A DNA stretch of 64,000 nucleotides from the NCBI GenBank assembly GCA_022225965.2, contig JAKJXP020000130.1:45466-109465 (forward strand), given 5' to 3'. Origin of the DNA: Diatrype stigma. Taxonomy: Eukaryota; Ascomycota; Sordariomycetes; Xylariales; Diatrypaceae. The notes under the pieces were generated by a model, which made no database searches, had not been told where the DNA came from, and saw only the letters and a program-made list of their open reading frames with translations. The stretch's first letter is position 1. The number at the start of each line of letters is the position of its first letter. A program made the translations under genes and the position numbers. Shown piece after piece: positions 11,374 to 23,700 of the stretch.

Positions 11374-13634
11374 GCAGTAGGCACTGGTAGTACTATAGTG
11401 TTTTCGTAGTCGGGTATCTCTCTATCCCTACCAGGGGCACAGGGGTAGGTAGCTGATGCTGGACTCATGCAATCGGACCTCAAGACATTTCGGGTCGATC
11501 AGTACCGACTAATGATCGATCCAGTTAAGCCTCAGCCAAAGCAGGGCCTGGCCAACACCGCCGAGTTACTCGGTTCGTGTTCAAGACGGTGGCAAACGAG
11601 TCATCTGACCTTTCACTCCTCGAACGGGGCAATCGTTGAGATATACAGCAATAATATATCTCTACCTCCTGTCTTGGACTTGGTGCGAGTTCGAGATCAC
11701 TTCAATGTTACACCTTGAAGGTTGGTACATGTGTATGTAGGTACTTGGTCTCTACGTATTTCCATTGGCTGCATAGGTAACATCCATTAGAGCCGATGGC
11801 CGGCTGAGCCACTGAGGCGGAAATGGTGAGTCTCATTAGCGCTCGACACTGTCTCACTGTCCCGCTGTCCTGACTCCTACCTACCTAGCCACACATACTA
11901 TGATGTCTACATGCAGATAAGCTACCTAGGTAGACATCCCAACAGGATCTGTGGATTGTTCGGCATATTATAGAATATTATAGAGTATTGTAACTCAACG
12001 AGGATATTGTCAGGGTGATTGGCAAATTCTTAAATGCATTCCATACCCCAGGGATGATCCTTTCATACCTATGAGATGGCGTGCATGTGGTCATAAGCTC
12101 TTGGTGTTCAGCTGTTCGTAATCCCCTAGGTACCTATGTATGTATATAACTACCCCATACCTGAAATAGTTTGACTTGAGCTGTTTCTCTCAAAACCCAG
12201 CCAAATTTTCATCCGACATCGCTCCTTCGTGGGTGGTAACTAATGACTCTAGTCTTCCGGACTCGCCCGACTAACGAACAGGTCATTACCTGATGCAGGT
12301 AGAATACCTACTACATACATACGTAGGTTGCTAGGAACAGTGACAGAGAAATGCCAACGTACCAGGCGACGAGTATGCGACATATGACCCGAATTCACGA
12401 TGCAGTGAAGGAAGTGTGTAGGTATATACCTGCGTGCAGTAACTAGATACATGTAGGATGGTGATAGGCATGTGTATACATACATGGAACTGAGGTAATC
12501 ATGAGTAGGTGCTAGTCTAACAGTTTGGGTCGACTAGTAGGTAGGTAGGCAGTATGTAGGTATGTAGGATCGAACGATGTCGGATCCCGAGCAGCCGGGA
12601 CTTCAAATGGTTTAGCACGTTTGTGTTCTTTTCAGCATGTGCTCATAGGCATCACCACAGCTCTGAGGATCCTTCCCTCTTGCTGCCTCCGTCCATCCGG
12701 CCACAATATGTGCCTAGTCTAGGCGGTCTATCCGGTCTATCCAAGGCACCCAAGTCACCAAGGCACCAAGGTTACCCGGTTACTCAACTCTTATTAGGAG
12801 TCTTATTATTAGCTCAACTCCGGAGGTTAAGCGCATTGCGGTCGATGTCACATGTACAGTACATCAGACAGTACACCAGACAGTACATCAAGCACTACAT
12901 GCAGGGTGGCCCCGCGCATAATCTTATCAATCTGATCAGTGATTTTCCATCCACCGGCGGCATCAGCCATCACCACCTCCCAAAACCCTCTCACCTTCGG
13001 CGTCCCAAGCTTCTCCATCCCATCGGCTCTACCTTGGGGCTTTCACCCACCACCCAGCCCACCACTCAAGCTCTACCAGCCGAACCCCCACTCCCGGAAG
13101 AGGCGATTGAGTGTGTACCAGATTTTCATCATTAGTAGCTGCACCATTCCCCTCTTCATTACGTTTCTAGTCATCCAGGGTCTGTTCAAGGGTCTGGTTA
13201 ACGGTCTGTTTGGTTGCATTTTCGAATCAAATTCCGTTCTTTGAGGATCCCTTCTTCGGAGCCCGCGTTAGGCCAATTCCGCTATATCATCAACCGCAGT
13301 CCCTTCAGACCGACCCTTTCTTTCCAATCTATTTTCAGCTTTCAGGAATTCTCGATGAGGCTCGGTTCATCCCTCGCCTCGAAGGTTTACCAAAATTAAC
13401 ATTAAAAATCTTTGAGCAAACTGCTTGCCCTCAACCCAGCTCAACCTAGTCTTTCTCTTTATTATCTAATCCATCCCTGTGGGGAATTACAATAGACCTC
13501 TGTGTCCACTAGAGGTCAAGCCTGAGGAATACGACTTGCATTCCTCTCAGCCTCAGACTGCATCAGGCACGAGGACAGACGAATGAGCGTCAACGAATGG
13601 AATCTCACCGTGATCCTGTAGCAACCAGATCAAG
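11374..13634. promoter_or_regulatory. 2.3-kb divergent region between cog2 and hapX
   Basis: This long upstream region probably holds the promoter and long 5' leader of hapX. Visible elements: a GATAAG core at 11916-11921; TTATCTAAT near 13464, one base from the TTATCWGAT type bound by fungal iron GATA repressors; and CCAAT boxes at 13273-13277 and 13324-13328, which could be bound by the CCAAT complex that HapX joins. Simple GTAG/TAGG repeats occur around 12530-12570. A 170-codon frame at 12623-13135 has low-complexity composition and is not credible as a gene. All site assignments rest on short matches. Confidence 0.4.
13583..13621 (+). promoter_or_regulatory. Upstream ORF immediately before hapX
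   Basis: ATG at 13583 opens a 12-codon frame ending in TAG at 13619-13621, 13 bases before the hapX ATG. It is out of frame with hapX. If it lies in the mature leader it would reduce or regulate initiation at the main start. Confidence 0.55.
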
Positions 13635-15494
13635 ATGGCGACAGCATCTGCCATTCCCCCTTTGACCACATCAGGTATCGGCAGTAAGCCCCGGCCTAGA
13701 CAGCTCTCAATCACCCCTATTTCCTCCGCATCATCTCCTGGCGGTGCGGCCTCGCCTGGCTCAAGTGTATCTACTCCCACGTCAACATCGACATCGGTCG
13801 GACAAGTCGCCATCAAACCTGCCGCTACGGCCATCCAGTCCAAGGCTATGGCTGCCGTTGCGCTCACGGGTCCTGGCCCCCCTAAATGTTCCATTACCAG
13901 TAAGGAATGGGTTATCCCTCCGAGGCCGAAGCCTGGGCGGAAACCCGCCACAGACACCCCGCCCACCAAGCGCAAGGCCCAGAACAGAGCTGCGCAGCGA
14001 GCCTTCCGGGAGCGGAGGGCCGCTAGAGTAGGCGAGCTAGAGGAGCAGCTCGATGAGCAGCGGGAAGAACACGAGCGTGAGCAGCAGGAGTTGCAGGATC
14101 AGGTGAACGGCCTCCATGACGAAGTCCAGGACTTGCGAGATCGATGTGCCTCATTAGAAGGCATGCTCGATAAAGAGCGCTCGGAGCGAAGCCGGATAGA
14201 AGACGAGCTTGAGTCATTCAAGCGACGTTGGCGCGATGAAACATCTGGTGTCCTCGGACGCAAAGGCAGTCTACCGGCTCCTCACGGCAGCCGCGCCTCA
14301 AGTTCCCATAGCCATGGCATCCTCTCGCAACACCAAACACAGCGAAACAGCATCGTTAGCAACCCCCCATCCGAACACCGAAACTCCACCGCCTTCTCAA
14401 TATCACAGATCATCTCACCCCCCGACACTACTTCCAGCACCTCTGCGCCCGACCAGCAACATGGTCCCGCTGATCCTTCGGGTTGCGGTAACTGCAGTGC
14501 TTCAGGGCCATGTGCTTGTGTCGACGATGTTCTAACCAGCGCACCCTCCGGCTGTGACAAGTGCAGCGTAGGCACCAAGTGCGATTGTCTCGAGGCTGTG
14601 CTGCTCAAGGGGCCGACGGCCGGGAACTCAGATTCCGATCTAAAACGGAGACCGTCTTCTATATCGCTACACGCGCCCGAGGAGAAGAGACACAAGTCGG
14701 ATGCCGCGTATCCTAATGAGATAGATTTCACCGCCATGTTCTCTTCTAAGAAGAGTACCGCCCAACCAGCACCACCGCCTCTGCCACCACCCTCCGAGGA
14801 CTTCCAGCCAGTTGTCCAACAGATTACTATCCCACCTAGAGACTCGTGCGGCTTTTGTTCGGAGGGCACCTATTGCATGTGTGCCGAAGCCGCCGCGGCG
14901 TCGTCGCAGACACTTGCCCCTATGGGCCAGCAGGTCCAGACCCCGCCGCCTTCGGAGAACGATGTCGGCCCAGCTATGGAGGTGACCTCCACAGGTGCCA
15001 TCAAGCTCCCCGGTATCAGGTCGCTAAACCGTACCCCCATCCCTTCCGCTCGTAAGACAGGCGGCGGATGCGGTGCCAACGGCCCCGGCACCTGTGCCCA
15101 GTGTCTCGCTGATCCCAAGTCCGGGCTCTTCTGTCGTAGTCTCGCGGCCAAACTTGCACGCCCTTCCGTCGGATCCTCAAGCAAACCCGACGGCTGTTGC
15201 GGGGGCAGTGGGGGTTCAGGGGGGTGTTGCAAGTCGCAGCAGAATACATCAGCAACATCGTCGGCTTCCGGTCTAGGTGTCAGCCTGTCCTGTGCCGATG
15301 CGTATAAGACGCTTTCGAGCCACCGCAATTTCGAAAGAGCCGCCGACGATATCGGGACATGGCTTCCGAAGCTGAAGGCTATCCCGCATGACAACATGCA
15401 CCATGCGAGTTCACGCGCGCCCATAGAAGTTGAGACCGCAAGTATTATGAGCGTGCTCAAGGGGTTCGATGTCCGGTTTGGAAAGAACGCCTAA
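13635..15494 (+). CDS. hapX: HapX, iron-responsive bZIP partner of the CCAAT-binding complex
   Basis: Predicted 619-residue regulator that represses iron-consuming pathways and activates siderophore uptake in iron limitation, and supports vacuolar storage in iron excess. In order: the Hap4-like CCAAT-complex contact KEWVIPPRPKPGRKP (residues 90-104); the bZIP basic region RKAQNRAAQRAFRERR (113-128) with a coiled coil to about 200; then the cysteine-rich motifs that sense iron, CGNCSASGPCAC (284-295), CDKCSVGTKCDC (307-318), CGFCSEGTYCMC (405-416) and a Cys-rich block at 479-500, plus CC pairs near 521-532. All canonical HapX features are present. It is a single exon, somewhat longer than the roughly 490-residue Aspergillus protein. 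The start is preceded by a short uORF. Confidence 0.95.
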   Translation: MATASAIPPLTTSGIGSKPRPRQLSITPISSASSPGGAASPGSSVSTPTSTSTSVGQVAIKPAATAIQSKAMAAVALTGPGPPKCSITSKEWVIPPRPKPGRKPATDTPPTKRKAQNRAAQRAFRERRAARVGELEEQLDEQREEHEREQQELQDQVNGLHDEVQDLRDRCASLEGMLDKERSERSRIEDELESFKRRWRDETSGVLGRKGSLPAPHGSRASSSHSHGILSQHQTQRNSIVSNPPSEHRNSTAFSISQIISPPDTTSSTSAPDQQHGPADPSGCGNCSASGPCACVDDVLTSAPSGCDKCSVGTKCDCLEAVLLKGPTAGNSDSDLKRRPSSISLHAPEEKRHKSDAAYPNEIDFTAMFSSKKSTAQPAPPPLPPPSEDFQPVVQQITIPPRDSCGFCSEGTYCMCAEAAAASSQTLAPMGQQVQTPPPSENDVGPAMEVTSTGAIKLPGIRSLNRTPIPSARKTGGGCGANGPGTCAQCLADPKSGLFCRSLAAKLARPSVGSSSKPDGCCGGSGGSGGCCKSQQNTSATSSASGLGVSLSCADAYKTLSSHRNFERAADDIGTWLPKLKAIPHDNMHHASSRAPIEVETASIMSVLKGFDVRFGKNA

Positions 15495-16260
15495 TTTTGG
15501 GTCGGGTTTCGGGATAATGATACCATGCATGCAAGGCAATGTGTTTTATTTTTTAGGAAGAAAGAAGAAAAGACTTGTACTCACTTAATGTGTTCACTAC
15601 AGGTTGGGAAGAAGGCTCCATAGAGCTGCGTCTGCGTGCCATGACCAGCAAAGCAAGCACTACGGACATTTGACCTCGGACATTGGACATGGTATGAAGG
15701 AACGGTATACATGATTTATGTTTGTTGTCCCGGGTCTACATAGTGACGGAGGGATCTTACATTTGCGGTGATCATCTGAGTATACTTCCGCAGTTTCCCG
15801 GCGTTATGGATGAAATATGCGTTGCTATTACTTTGCAACGTCCACAAGTCGGGGAGTTTTACCTGGGTAGTCAAAAGTTCAATATATAGGAAGTCTTCCC
15901 CAATAGGAAGGGTTATATCTGAGTATGGGTCATTCTTGACTTTCTGAGGGATTACTACACCGCCTCTTCACCAACCCAAGTCTGATGAACTCAAAAGATC
16001 TAGGAGACTGGCGGCAGAGATACGGAATTTTCTCTTCTTATATCGTTGTTGTTTTCTTCAATTGCTTCTAGATCACAGTCACCTGGCTTTAGGTTCTGTA
16101 GGCACTTGCTTCTTCCCGTGTTCCCTAGTGAACGTTGAGGCTCTCGAAAGGCCCCGACGATGTCTTGCTCTTAATTTGATTACTCATGACTTCTCCGATA
16201 TTTGGTGCCACAAGCATATTTCGTACAGTGCTATACTATGGACTTCTGTTCTAGGATTGT
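15495..16260. other. 3' flank of hapX up to the RIP block
   Basis: Normal-composition sequence with no gene I can support. It ends sharply at the left 129-bp terminal repeat of the AT-rich block. Confidence 0.5.
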
Positions 16261-16389
16261 GTTAGTTTTTGTATAGGATCAGAATGCCAGGGCAACCTTT
16301 CGTATTAATAACAGTTTAAAACCTAACCTTTTAGGATTTTCCGAAAGCCCAGAAGCCGTATGGACCTATATTTATACCCCTTACGAGCC
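16261..16389 (-). repeat. Left terminal direct repeat of outer element
   Basis: It aligns without gaps to 26511-26639; both share AGCCCAGAAGCCGTA and CCTATATTTATACCCC. On the minus strand the latter reads GGGGTATAAATATAGG, a TATA-like promoter core as found in LTRs. Confidence 0.8.
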
Positions 16390-16799
16390 TTCTTTTTTTT
16401 AGGGTTTTATTTCCAAAACTAAGGCGCCGGCATAATTTAAGATATTTATTAATAGCTTTATTTATTTATTAACTTTTTTTATTAATTTTATTTATTAATT
16501 TCATTTAGTAATTTTATTATAACGATTTAGCCGCTTAATTAATACGTTTTTTATTAACTTTACGTAACGGTTTTAATATTTCTTTTTTTTATTTTAAAAT
16601 AACATTATAATGATTTAATTATTTAATTAATACGCTTTTTTTTCGTTTATCGACTTTATTTATTAGCTTTATTTATTAGCTTCATTTATTAGCTTTATTT
16701 ATTAACTTTATTTATTAACTTTATATAACGATTTTAATGCATTCTTTTTATTTTAAAATAGCCCTTTTTTTTTAAGGTTTTATTTTAAAACCAAAAACG

Positions 16800-18009
16800 C
16801 CGATAATTTATCTTTATATTCGTATTCGTAACGGCATAATAACGCATTCGTAACGATTACGATTCGATTTAAACATTTTATATTCTCGAATGTTATTTTA
16901 GCCATTATAACGATATAAGAATTCCTAGTCGTTTTATATTTTTATACGCCATTTTAACGTAACGGCATAATAACTTATTCGTATTAATTAAAACGAATAA
17001 TTTAGCTATTTTATATTTTTAAATGCTATTTTAATGCAACGACATAATAATCCGTTCGTAACGATTATTAATCGATTTGGCTATTTTATTTTTTCGAATG
17101 TCGCAATTAATTAAACGTTACGTAATAATTTAATTACGCATTCGTAACGATTATAATTTTAGCCGTTTTATATTTTCGGGTGCTACTTTAACGTAACGGA
17201 ATAGCAGCCCGCTTTTAATAATTTTAACGTAGCGATATAATAACGCATTCGTAACGATTACGATTTCGGTTTAGCCGTTTTACGTTTTTAAATGCCATTT
17301 ATTTATTATAACGATATTCGTAATAGTTACGATTATAATAATTCGTAGCCGTTTTATATTTTCGAACGCCACTTATTTAATATAATAACATAATAATTCG
17401 TTCGTATTAATTACGACGAATAATTTGGCCATTTTATATTTTCGGATGCTACTTTAACGTAACGGCATAACAGCCCGTTTATAACGATTACGATTCGATT
17501 CGGCCATTTTATATTTTTAAATGTTATTTATTTATTACAACGATATAATAACGCGTTTATAACGCTTTTAACGTAACGATTTTAATATAACGACATAGCA
17601 ATTCGTTTTTAACGATTACTATTTAATTCGGCCATTTTATTTTTTAAATATCGTAATTAATTAAACGTTATATAACGATTTAGCTATGTATTTATAACGG
17701 CATAGCAATTTATTCGCATTAATTATAACGACGAATTATTTAATTATTTTATATTTTCGGATATTATTTCATTATAACGACATAATAGCGCATTCGTAAC
17801 GGTTACGATTCGATTTGGCCATTTTATTTTTTCGAATGCCGTAATTACGATTATAATTTTAACCGTTTTATATTTTTAAACGTTATTTATTTATTATAAC
17901 GACATAATAACGCGTTCGTAACGGTTACGATTCGATTCGGCCATTTTATCTTTTTAAATGCCGCGATTAATTAAACGTTACGTAACGGTTATGTATTAAC
18001 TTAATCATT
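16800..18009. repeat. Degenerate tandem array, about 75-bp unit (left part)
   Basis: Units are marked by recurrent CCATTTTATATTTTCGGATG, CGTAACGGCATAA and AACGATTACGATTCGATT blocks; the clearest full unit (about 17428-17503) is 75 bp. Spacing is irregular because of decay. The array stops at 18009 where the Gypsy LTR begins. Confidence 0.65.
18005..18009. repeat. Target-site duplication, left copy (TCATT)
   Basis: TCATT directly precedes the left LTR; CCATT directly follows the right LTR (26033-26037). The single C/T difference is a RIP-type transition. A 5-bp duplication is normal for Ty3/Gypsy integration. Confidence 0.65.
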
Positions 18010-18221
18010 TATAAAAATATAAGTAATCAAAAGCTAATAATGTAATGGCTAAACGTAAACGAAGTTATTTTAAGAAAAAGGTATATAAAATTATTTATAA
18101 TTATAATTTTTAAAAATATATAAAATTCTTCTTATAGGCCTTAGCTCTTAATACGGCGTTTAGGCGCCGATTACGTACCGCTTACGTAATAAGCCCCTTA
18201 AATAAGAGCCATTCCTTTATA
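18010..18221 (-). repeat. Left LTR (3' LTR of the minus-strand Gypsy element)
   Basis: 212 bp, same length as 25821-26032. Shared landmarks include TTAGGCGCCGATTACGTA and TTACGTAATAAGCCCC. Ends are TATAAAAAT and CTTTATA. Confidence 0.85.
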
Positions 18222-18240
18222 TTGTTTTTCCCTTTTCCGG
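18222..18240 (-). other. Polypurine tract of the Gypsy element
   Basis: The minus strand reads CCGGAAAAGGGAAAAACAA immediately upstream of the left LTR. This is the expected position and composition for the plus-strand DNA primer in an element running right to left. Confidence 0.65.
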
Positions 18241-20449
18241 TTATTAATTTCCAATAACCTGCTTGCTTATTTTAAATGCTTGTTCTTAATTTAGGTTCGT
18301 AAACCGGTAATTTTTAAGGTTTAACGGCATCCAGTTGCCGCTTTAATAACGCGTATATATCGATTTATTAATAGGTTATTCTTAAAATTACCGAATACCC
18401 GCATTTCGGTAAATATTTAATCGCCGGTTATTCGGTAATTTATTTTCGATAAGTTTATAATTTCCTTTTGTTTATGCGTTTTTTTTATTAGGCCGTAATA
18501 TTATAGCAATCGTAATATTATTGCCGCCCTTTCGTTATTTGGTTTTTTGTTTTGTTTATTATTACGTTTTTATCTTTCGTCGTCGTTTTTTTTCGCTTTT
18601 TTGTTATTTATTTATCGCCGTTTTATCGCCGTTTTATCGCCCTTTTTTGCCGCCGAAAATATCGTTCCGTAAGGAAATCTTGACCTTATAGCCGTTTAAT
18701 AAGGATTTCGATTAAAAAAACAATTACGCATACGTTAATAATAACGACGCAAATTACGATTGCCGCAAATTCGGTAAACCTTATCGACATTGCGTCGGCC
18801 TTTTTTATTTAAACGTTCGTATTCGTTATATCGCGTTATTTACCATCGGCGACGGATCGACTTGCGTTTTTTATAAATAAGATCGCAAAAAATGCTTAAT
18901 TATAAATATTAATTTTTCGTTTATTCGGATATTTGTTAATTTATATTTAAATATCGACCGTTTTGTAAAAAGCGGCCCAAATTATTTTCGACTTTGCCGA
19001 AAATATCGACGTCGAATCGAATATTTTTTGGTTACCTCGACGGCCGATTTCCGTTCGAAAGCCGGCCGAAAAGCGACTTGCGAAATGGATCGTCGTATAG
19101 TTTTATTAAAAATTATATGTTTTGCTTTTTGGGCTGCGTATTTAAAAAAAAAAAAAAAACGCATCGTTTTCGGCGCTTTTAAAAAAAAGCGGTCGGCAAT
19201 TATTGCCGTCGAAATCCAATTTATATGCCGATTAATAACGCTATAATTCGAATATTAATTAAATATAAACGTAAAGGTATTCATAAATTCCGTCGTCGTC
19301 CGTTATCGATTAAATGCGATTTAATCGTTTTATAATTGCCGTTAAATGATTTATATTAAGCTATAAACGGCTTTATAACGAATTAAAAACGATACGTAAC
19401 GTTATCGTTTTTCGGTCGGTATAAAGTCGTCGATTTAAATTAAAAAAAAGCGTACGATAATACGTCGTTTCGATAAAAGCAATTTGGTTATTGCTGCTAT
19501 AGTTATAAACGAAATGGCCTTTTGTAACCTTACGGTTCGGAATAATCGCGATTATTCCATTCCGGTAACGTTTAATTGTCGAAACGATTCGTTAATTCCG
19601 TTTCGTTATCGTAAAAGCGGCGCTAATATTTTTATTAAAACATAATCGGCCTTTTCGATTACGCTTTTTAATCGTTTTATATCGTTTTCGGCTTAATAAT
19701 TATCGGTTATTCGTTCGATTATTTTCGCGCTTTTGCCTTTTAATGCTTTTCCGTTAATCGTTTATTCCTTATTTATAGCCGATTTCGCGTTTTCCGTTAA
19801 TTCCTAGCCGCTTTTCGAAAACGGCGATAAATTAAAGGTCGATTTCGTCGACGTATCGTTTTAGTTATTTCCTTAATTGCTTTTTTTAAATAACGATAAC
19901 GCATAAGTTAATTTCGATAATGCGCCGACAGAAATCGAAAACATAAAAATTAATTCCGAATAAATGCTAATTTGTTTTTTATATAGCTTATTAATAAAGC
20001 GCCGGATTTTAAATCCGAAAATAATGGATTTAATTCTTATTGCAATTAATTTTTGGTCGATACTTATTTGCCGTTCGAACGTTGTTTGGATTTTTTTTTA
20101 TAAGAAACGTTTTATTTTCGTTTTTGTTTTTTCCTTTCTTTATGTTTTCTTTTTATATTTACGCGTCGTTACCGAAAGGCCCGATAAAATAAAAGGTTTT
20201 TGTTTTGCGGTTATTTTGCGGATATTTAAACGGTTTTCGATCGATTTATAACGAATTTAAGCCGTTAAAATGCTTAAGGCTTTTTTTTATTTGTATTTTT
20301 TTGTTTTATAAATATCTAAACGGATTTCGTTCGATTTGCAATAAATTTAAACCGCTAAAATATTTAAGGCTTATATAATAATTTTTTATTAAAATATTTA
20401 AACGATTATTAATTAATTTATAACGAATAAATTAATTATTTTTATTTAT
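18241..20449. other. Extra 2.2 kb between pol and the 3' LTR, unexplained
   Basis: Gypsy elements usually end soon after integrase; here about 2.2 kb of decayed sequence follows. Two related segments of about 65-70 bp lie at 20219-20288 and 20309-20373. I recognise no protein in any frame. It may be a 3' extra ORF, a long untranslated region, or another nested insertion. Confidence 0.4.
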
Positions 20450-23400
20450 CGTTTCATTTTTTATATACCTCATGTATTTTTTTTATAATACGCCAATACT
20501 TATTAAACGTTAATAAGGTATTTTTTCGGTTTTTAAATATTATATTCGACGGATTATTTTTTCCATTTAATAAAGAATTCCTTTGGCTTTCGGTTATTGC
20601 AATAGCGAATAATATTCTTTATTATTCATTTCTTTTATTTCTTTTTTAGATTTAATAATGCCAATTATTCGAAATTCTTTCGGCGATTGTGTTACGGCTT
20701 TAAGAAACAAATAAGAAATATATCGTAAATACGTTAATATTTTACGAACAATTTAATTCGATAAGCTTATATTTTCATTTATTCGGCAACCTGTATCCGA
20801 ATATACGTCGATATTAATTTGGCCCTTTTTTTAAACCTAAAGTTTTTCGTAAATAAAGCTATTATCTGGTTCCTTTTAAACTTTATAAATATATAACGCT
20901 TATTATAATATTTCTTTTAAATCGCCGTCGCTTTTTCCTAATAGGCGCGCATTTATCGCCGGACCTTTTCCGTTTTATTTAAACGTTCTTTTATTTCTTA
21001 TACTTAAAATTATAATCGCTTAGGTATTTATTTTATTATACGGAAATAATAACCATATAATACTTTAAACGATAAATATTCCGTAAATGTATTATGGTAA
21101 TTATTATAGCTAAATTCGGCTTTATAAAGAATTTTGGCCTAATTATTTTGTTTTACGTTATAATATTTTCGGAAATACCTTTTTAAGTTTTGGTTTATGC
21201 GTTTTATTTAGCCGTTCGTTTATAAGTAATATGCCGTTAATAGTTGGCGCTTAATTTTCCGTACGTCGCAAAATTCTTTTTAAAATTTGCTAGTTAATAA
21301 TTTGTTTTTATCGTTAACGATGCTTTCGAATAATCCGAATCGATATTCCACCTTTCGATATAGGATTTCCGTTAATGCGACGGTTATAAACGTTTTTAAT
21401 ATAAATATAAATAAAACTATTTTTATAAATCGATTCATAATAACTAAAATAACGTTATAATTAATCCCGTTATTTTTTAAGTTTATTAAAAAGCCCGTAA
21501 TAAAATTTATATTAATTTCTTAAAACGGTTAATTCGGTAACGACAAAAATTATAACGTTTCGTATGGCCTATACTTAAGCTTTATGGCTTCTTAATACGT
21601 CGGATACGATTCGACGTACGTTTGAATATCGGTTGTTATGTTTTTTTAATAAAACTTCCGTTTTAAAAGCTTTATAATTCGTTGGTTTTCCATGTAACTT
21701 ATTTTCGAATCGTCGTAATATTAATATATTAATTATTGCTATAAAATAAATTACGTCGGAATTATTAGTTTATTTTTTTTAAAAAAACGTCGTAGTTATT
21801 TATACGATAGCCGTTTTAAATGCTAGGTTATCGGCGAGCGATTTCCGTTAAGGTTTATAAATCCAGGTTTTTTTTTTGTAATTCTTTAATTTGCTTATAA
21901 AACCGTTAAAACGCCTTTAATGCTTAAGCGCCTTTTTTTTCGTTAAGGCTTTTATTAACGGAGGAAAAACGTTTTACGGTAATATTTCGGCGTTTACGTA
22001 ATCGTTTTCGGATTCCGACCTTTCGAAGTCCGGACGTTTAGAAGTTTTGTTTTTATTGGTCCTTTATGCTTTTTTTGCGATACGCGTTAAAACGGCTACG
22101 TAATAGGATTTTTTCGGCATTCGCTAATCATTTAGGGCCCATTTTTGTTATAATATTAAATAAGGGTTTCCTTTAATTTTCGCTTTTACGGTTATTATTT
22201 AAATAGTAATTACTTAATATTCGGCCGGAAATTCTGCGGTTAACGAATTTTATATTGCCCGAAATATCCATTTAATTTTGGGATAATTAAAATGATTATA
22301 GTTTTAATTTATTAATACTTATTTTATCTTAATTAATAACTTCTTCGTAAAATGAAACTTTTTCGTTAAAATAAATAATACGTTGCCGAAATAAATCGGC
22401 TTAAATATGTAATCCGGTTATTAATTAAATCCGTTAATTGAATTTATGGTTTTCGATTTGTATTATAAGTTATAATCGAATTAGAATAATTTATATATTT
22501 AACGAATTAACTTGCTTCGAAACTTCCTCGTCGGAGCGTCGATAATTCTTCGTAAAGCTTTATAATTTATAAATACGGAAAATTCCTATTCGGTTTTTTT
22601 AAGAAAGCAACGCCAATGTTTTAAATTTTCGATTATAATTAGGAATTCCTATTAATTCGTTTTTTATTGCGTTTCGGTATTTATAAGTTTTTACGATTAA
22701 AAGGCAACGGATTTTTATTTCTTATTATATAATTAGAATAAAATTCCGGAAATCGCTTTTAAGAATGCATTCGTTTTTATTTTTGTTTTTTTAATATGGT
22801 TTTAATATCGAAACACGGTTGCCGATTAAAAGGCGTCTTATAGTTTTATAAAAACCGCTTTCGCTTCGTTTAATTATTAAAAAATTCGCTATTGCGTTCT
22901 TTTTTTTAAAAGCGCTATAATCGGCGCGGTAATTTTGGAATAACCAGGTATAAACTTTTTATAAAAATTAATAAATTCCATAAATACTTAAATGTTTCGA
23001 ATCGATTTAAAATACGGCCATTATTATATAACGGCAATTTTATTCGGATTTATTTTAATTCCGTCGGTATTTATAATAAATCCTAGGAACGAAATCTTTT
23101 TTTAGAAAAATTCGTATTTAAATAGCTTTATAAATAGCTAATATTTTCGTAAACGTTCGTAAATTAATCGGAAATACGTCGTATATTTCTTTTTATTTTC
23201 CGAAAAAATAATAATATTATTTAAATATATTACGTAAATCTTATTTATTAATTCGATTAAAGCCTTATGCATATAAGCCTAAAAAATAACCGGGGCATTT
23301 ATTAATTTAAACGGCATAATAATATATTTAAATTGTTCGTAACGTATATAAAAAGCGGTTTTTTATTCGTTGCCTTTTTTAATGCGGACTTATAATAAAC

Positions 23401-23700
23401 GTTTTTTAAATTAAGCTTAATAAAGACCTTAACGGAATCCAATCGGCCCATGATTTTCGAAATTAAAAGCAAAAAATAACGGTTTTTAATCGTTACTTTA
23501 TTTAACGCCTTATAATTTACGTATAAACGGAATGCGCCTTCTTTTTAAAAACGAATAATACCGGAATTATAATTTCGAATTTAGATTTTTAAATACGCTT
23601 TATTGTTAAATATTTCTTTAAATACGTTTCGAATTTTCTTCGTTAAGGCTTCGACGTAAGGTAAATCGGATTCGTAATAAGAAGTAACTGTTTTAATATA
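20450..23700 (-). pseudogene. Degenerate pol: reverse transcriptase, integrase, C-terminal region
   Basis: On the minus strand the RT active-site box reads YLNNIIIFSE (23216-23227 for YLNN), where the family has YLDD. Downstream FLGFIINTD (about 23062-23085) and upstream PVLFVFKK (about 23530) match Gypsy RT spacing. The integrase core has NFITGF in place of DFITG, ILVIMNRF and RKVEYRFGL, then VND, with stops between them (21181-21632). Active-site Asp residues are replaced by Asn in at least two places, and stops stand at former Trp/Gln/Arg codons. It is a fossil only. Confidence 0.85.

Noticed and set aside
12623..13135. 170-codon frame upstream of hapX
   Set aside because: His/Pro/Ser-biased, no recognisable motif, and inside the probable leader/promoter of hapX.
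16800..18009. CRISPR-like array
   Set aside because: Units are degenerate, directly abutting and lack unique spacers; the genome is eukaryotic.
19964..20251. 95-codon frame in the RIP block
   Set aside because: Composition is dictated by AT-rich decay (Phe/Ile/Leu runs); the element is coded on the other strand.
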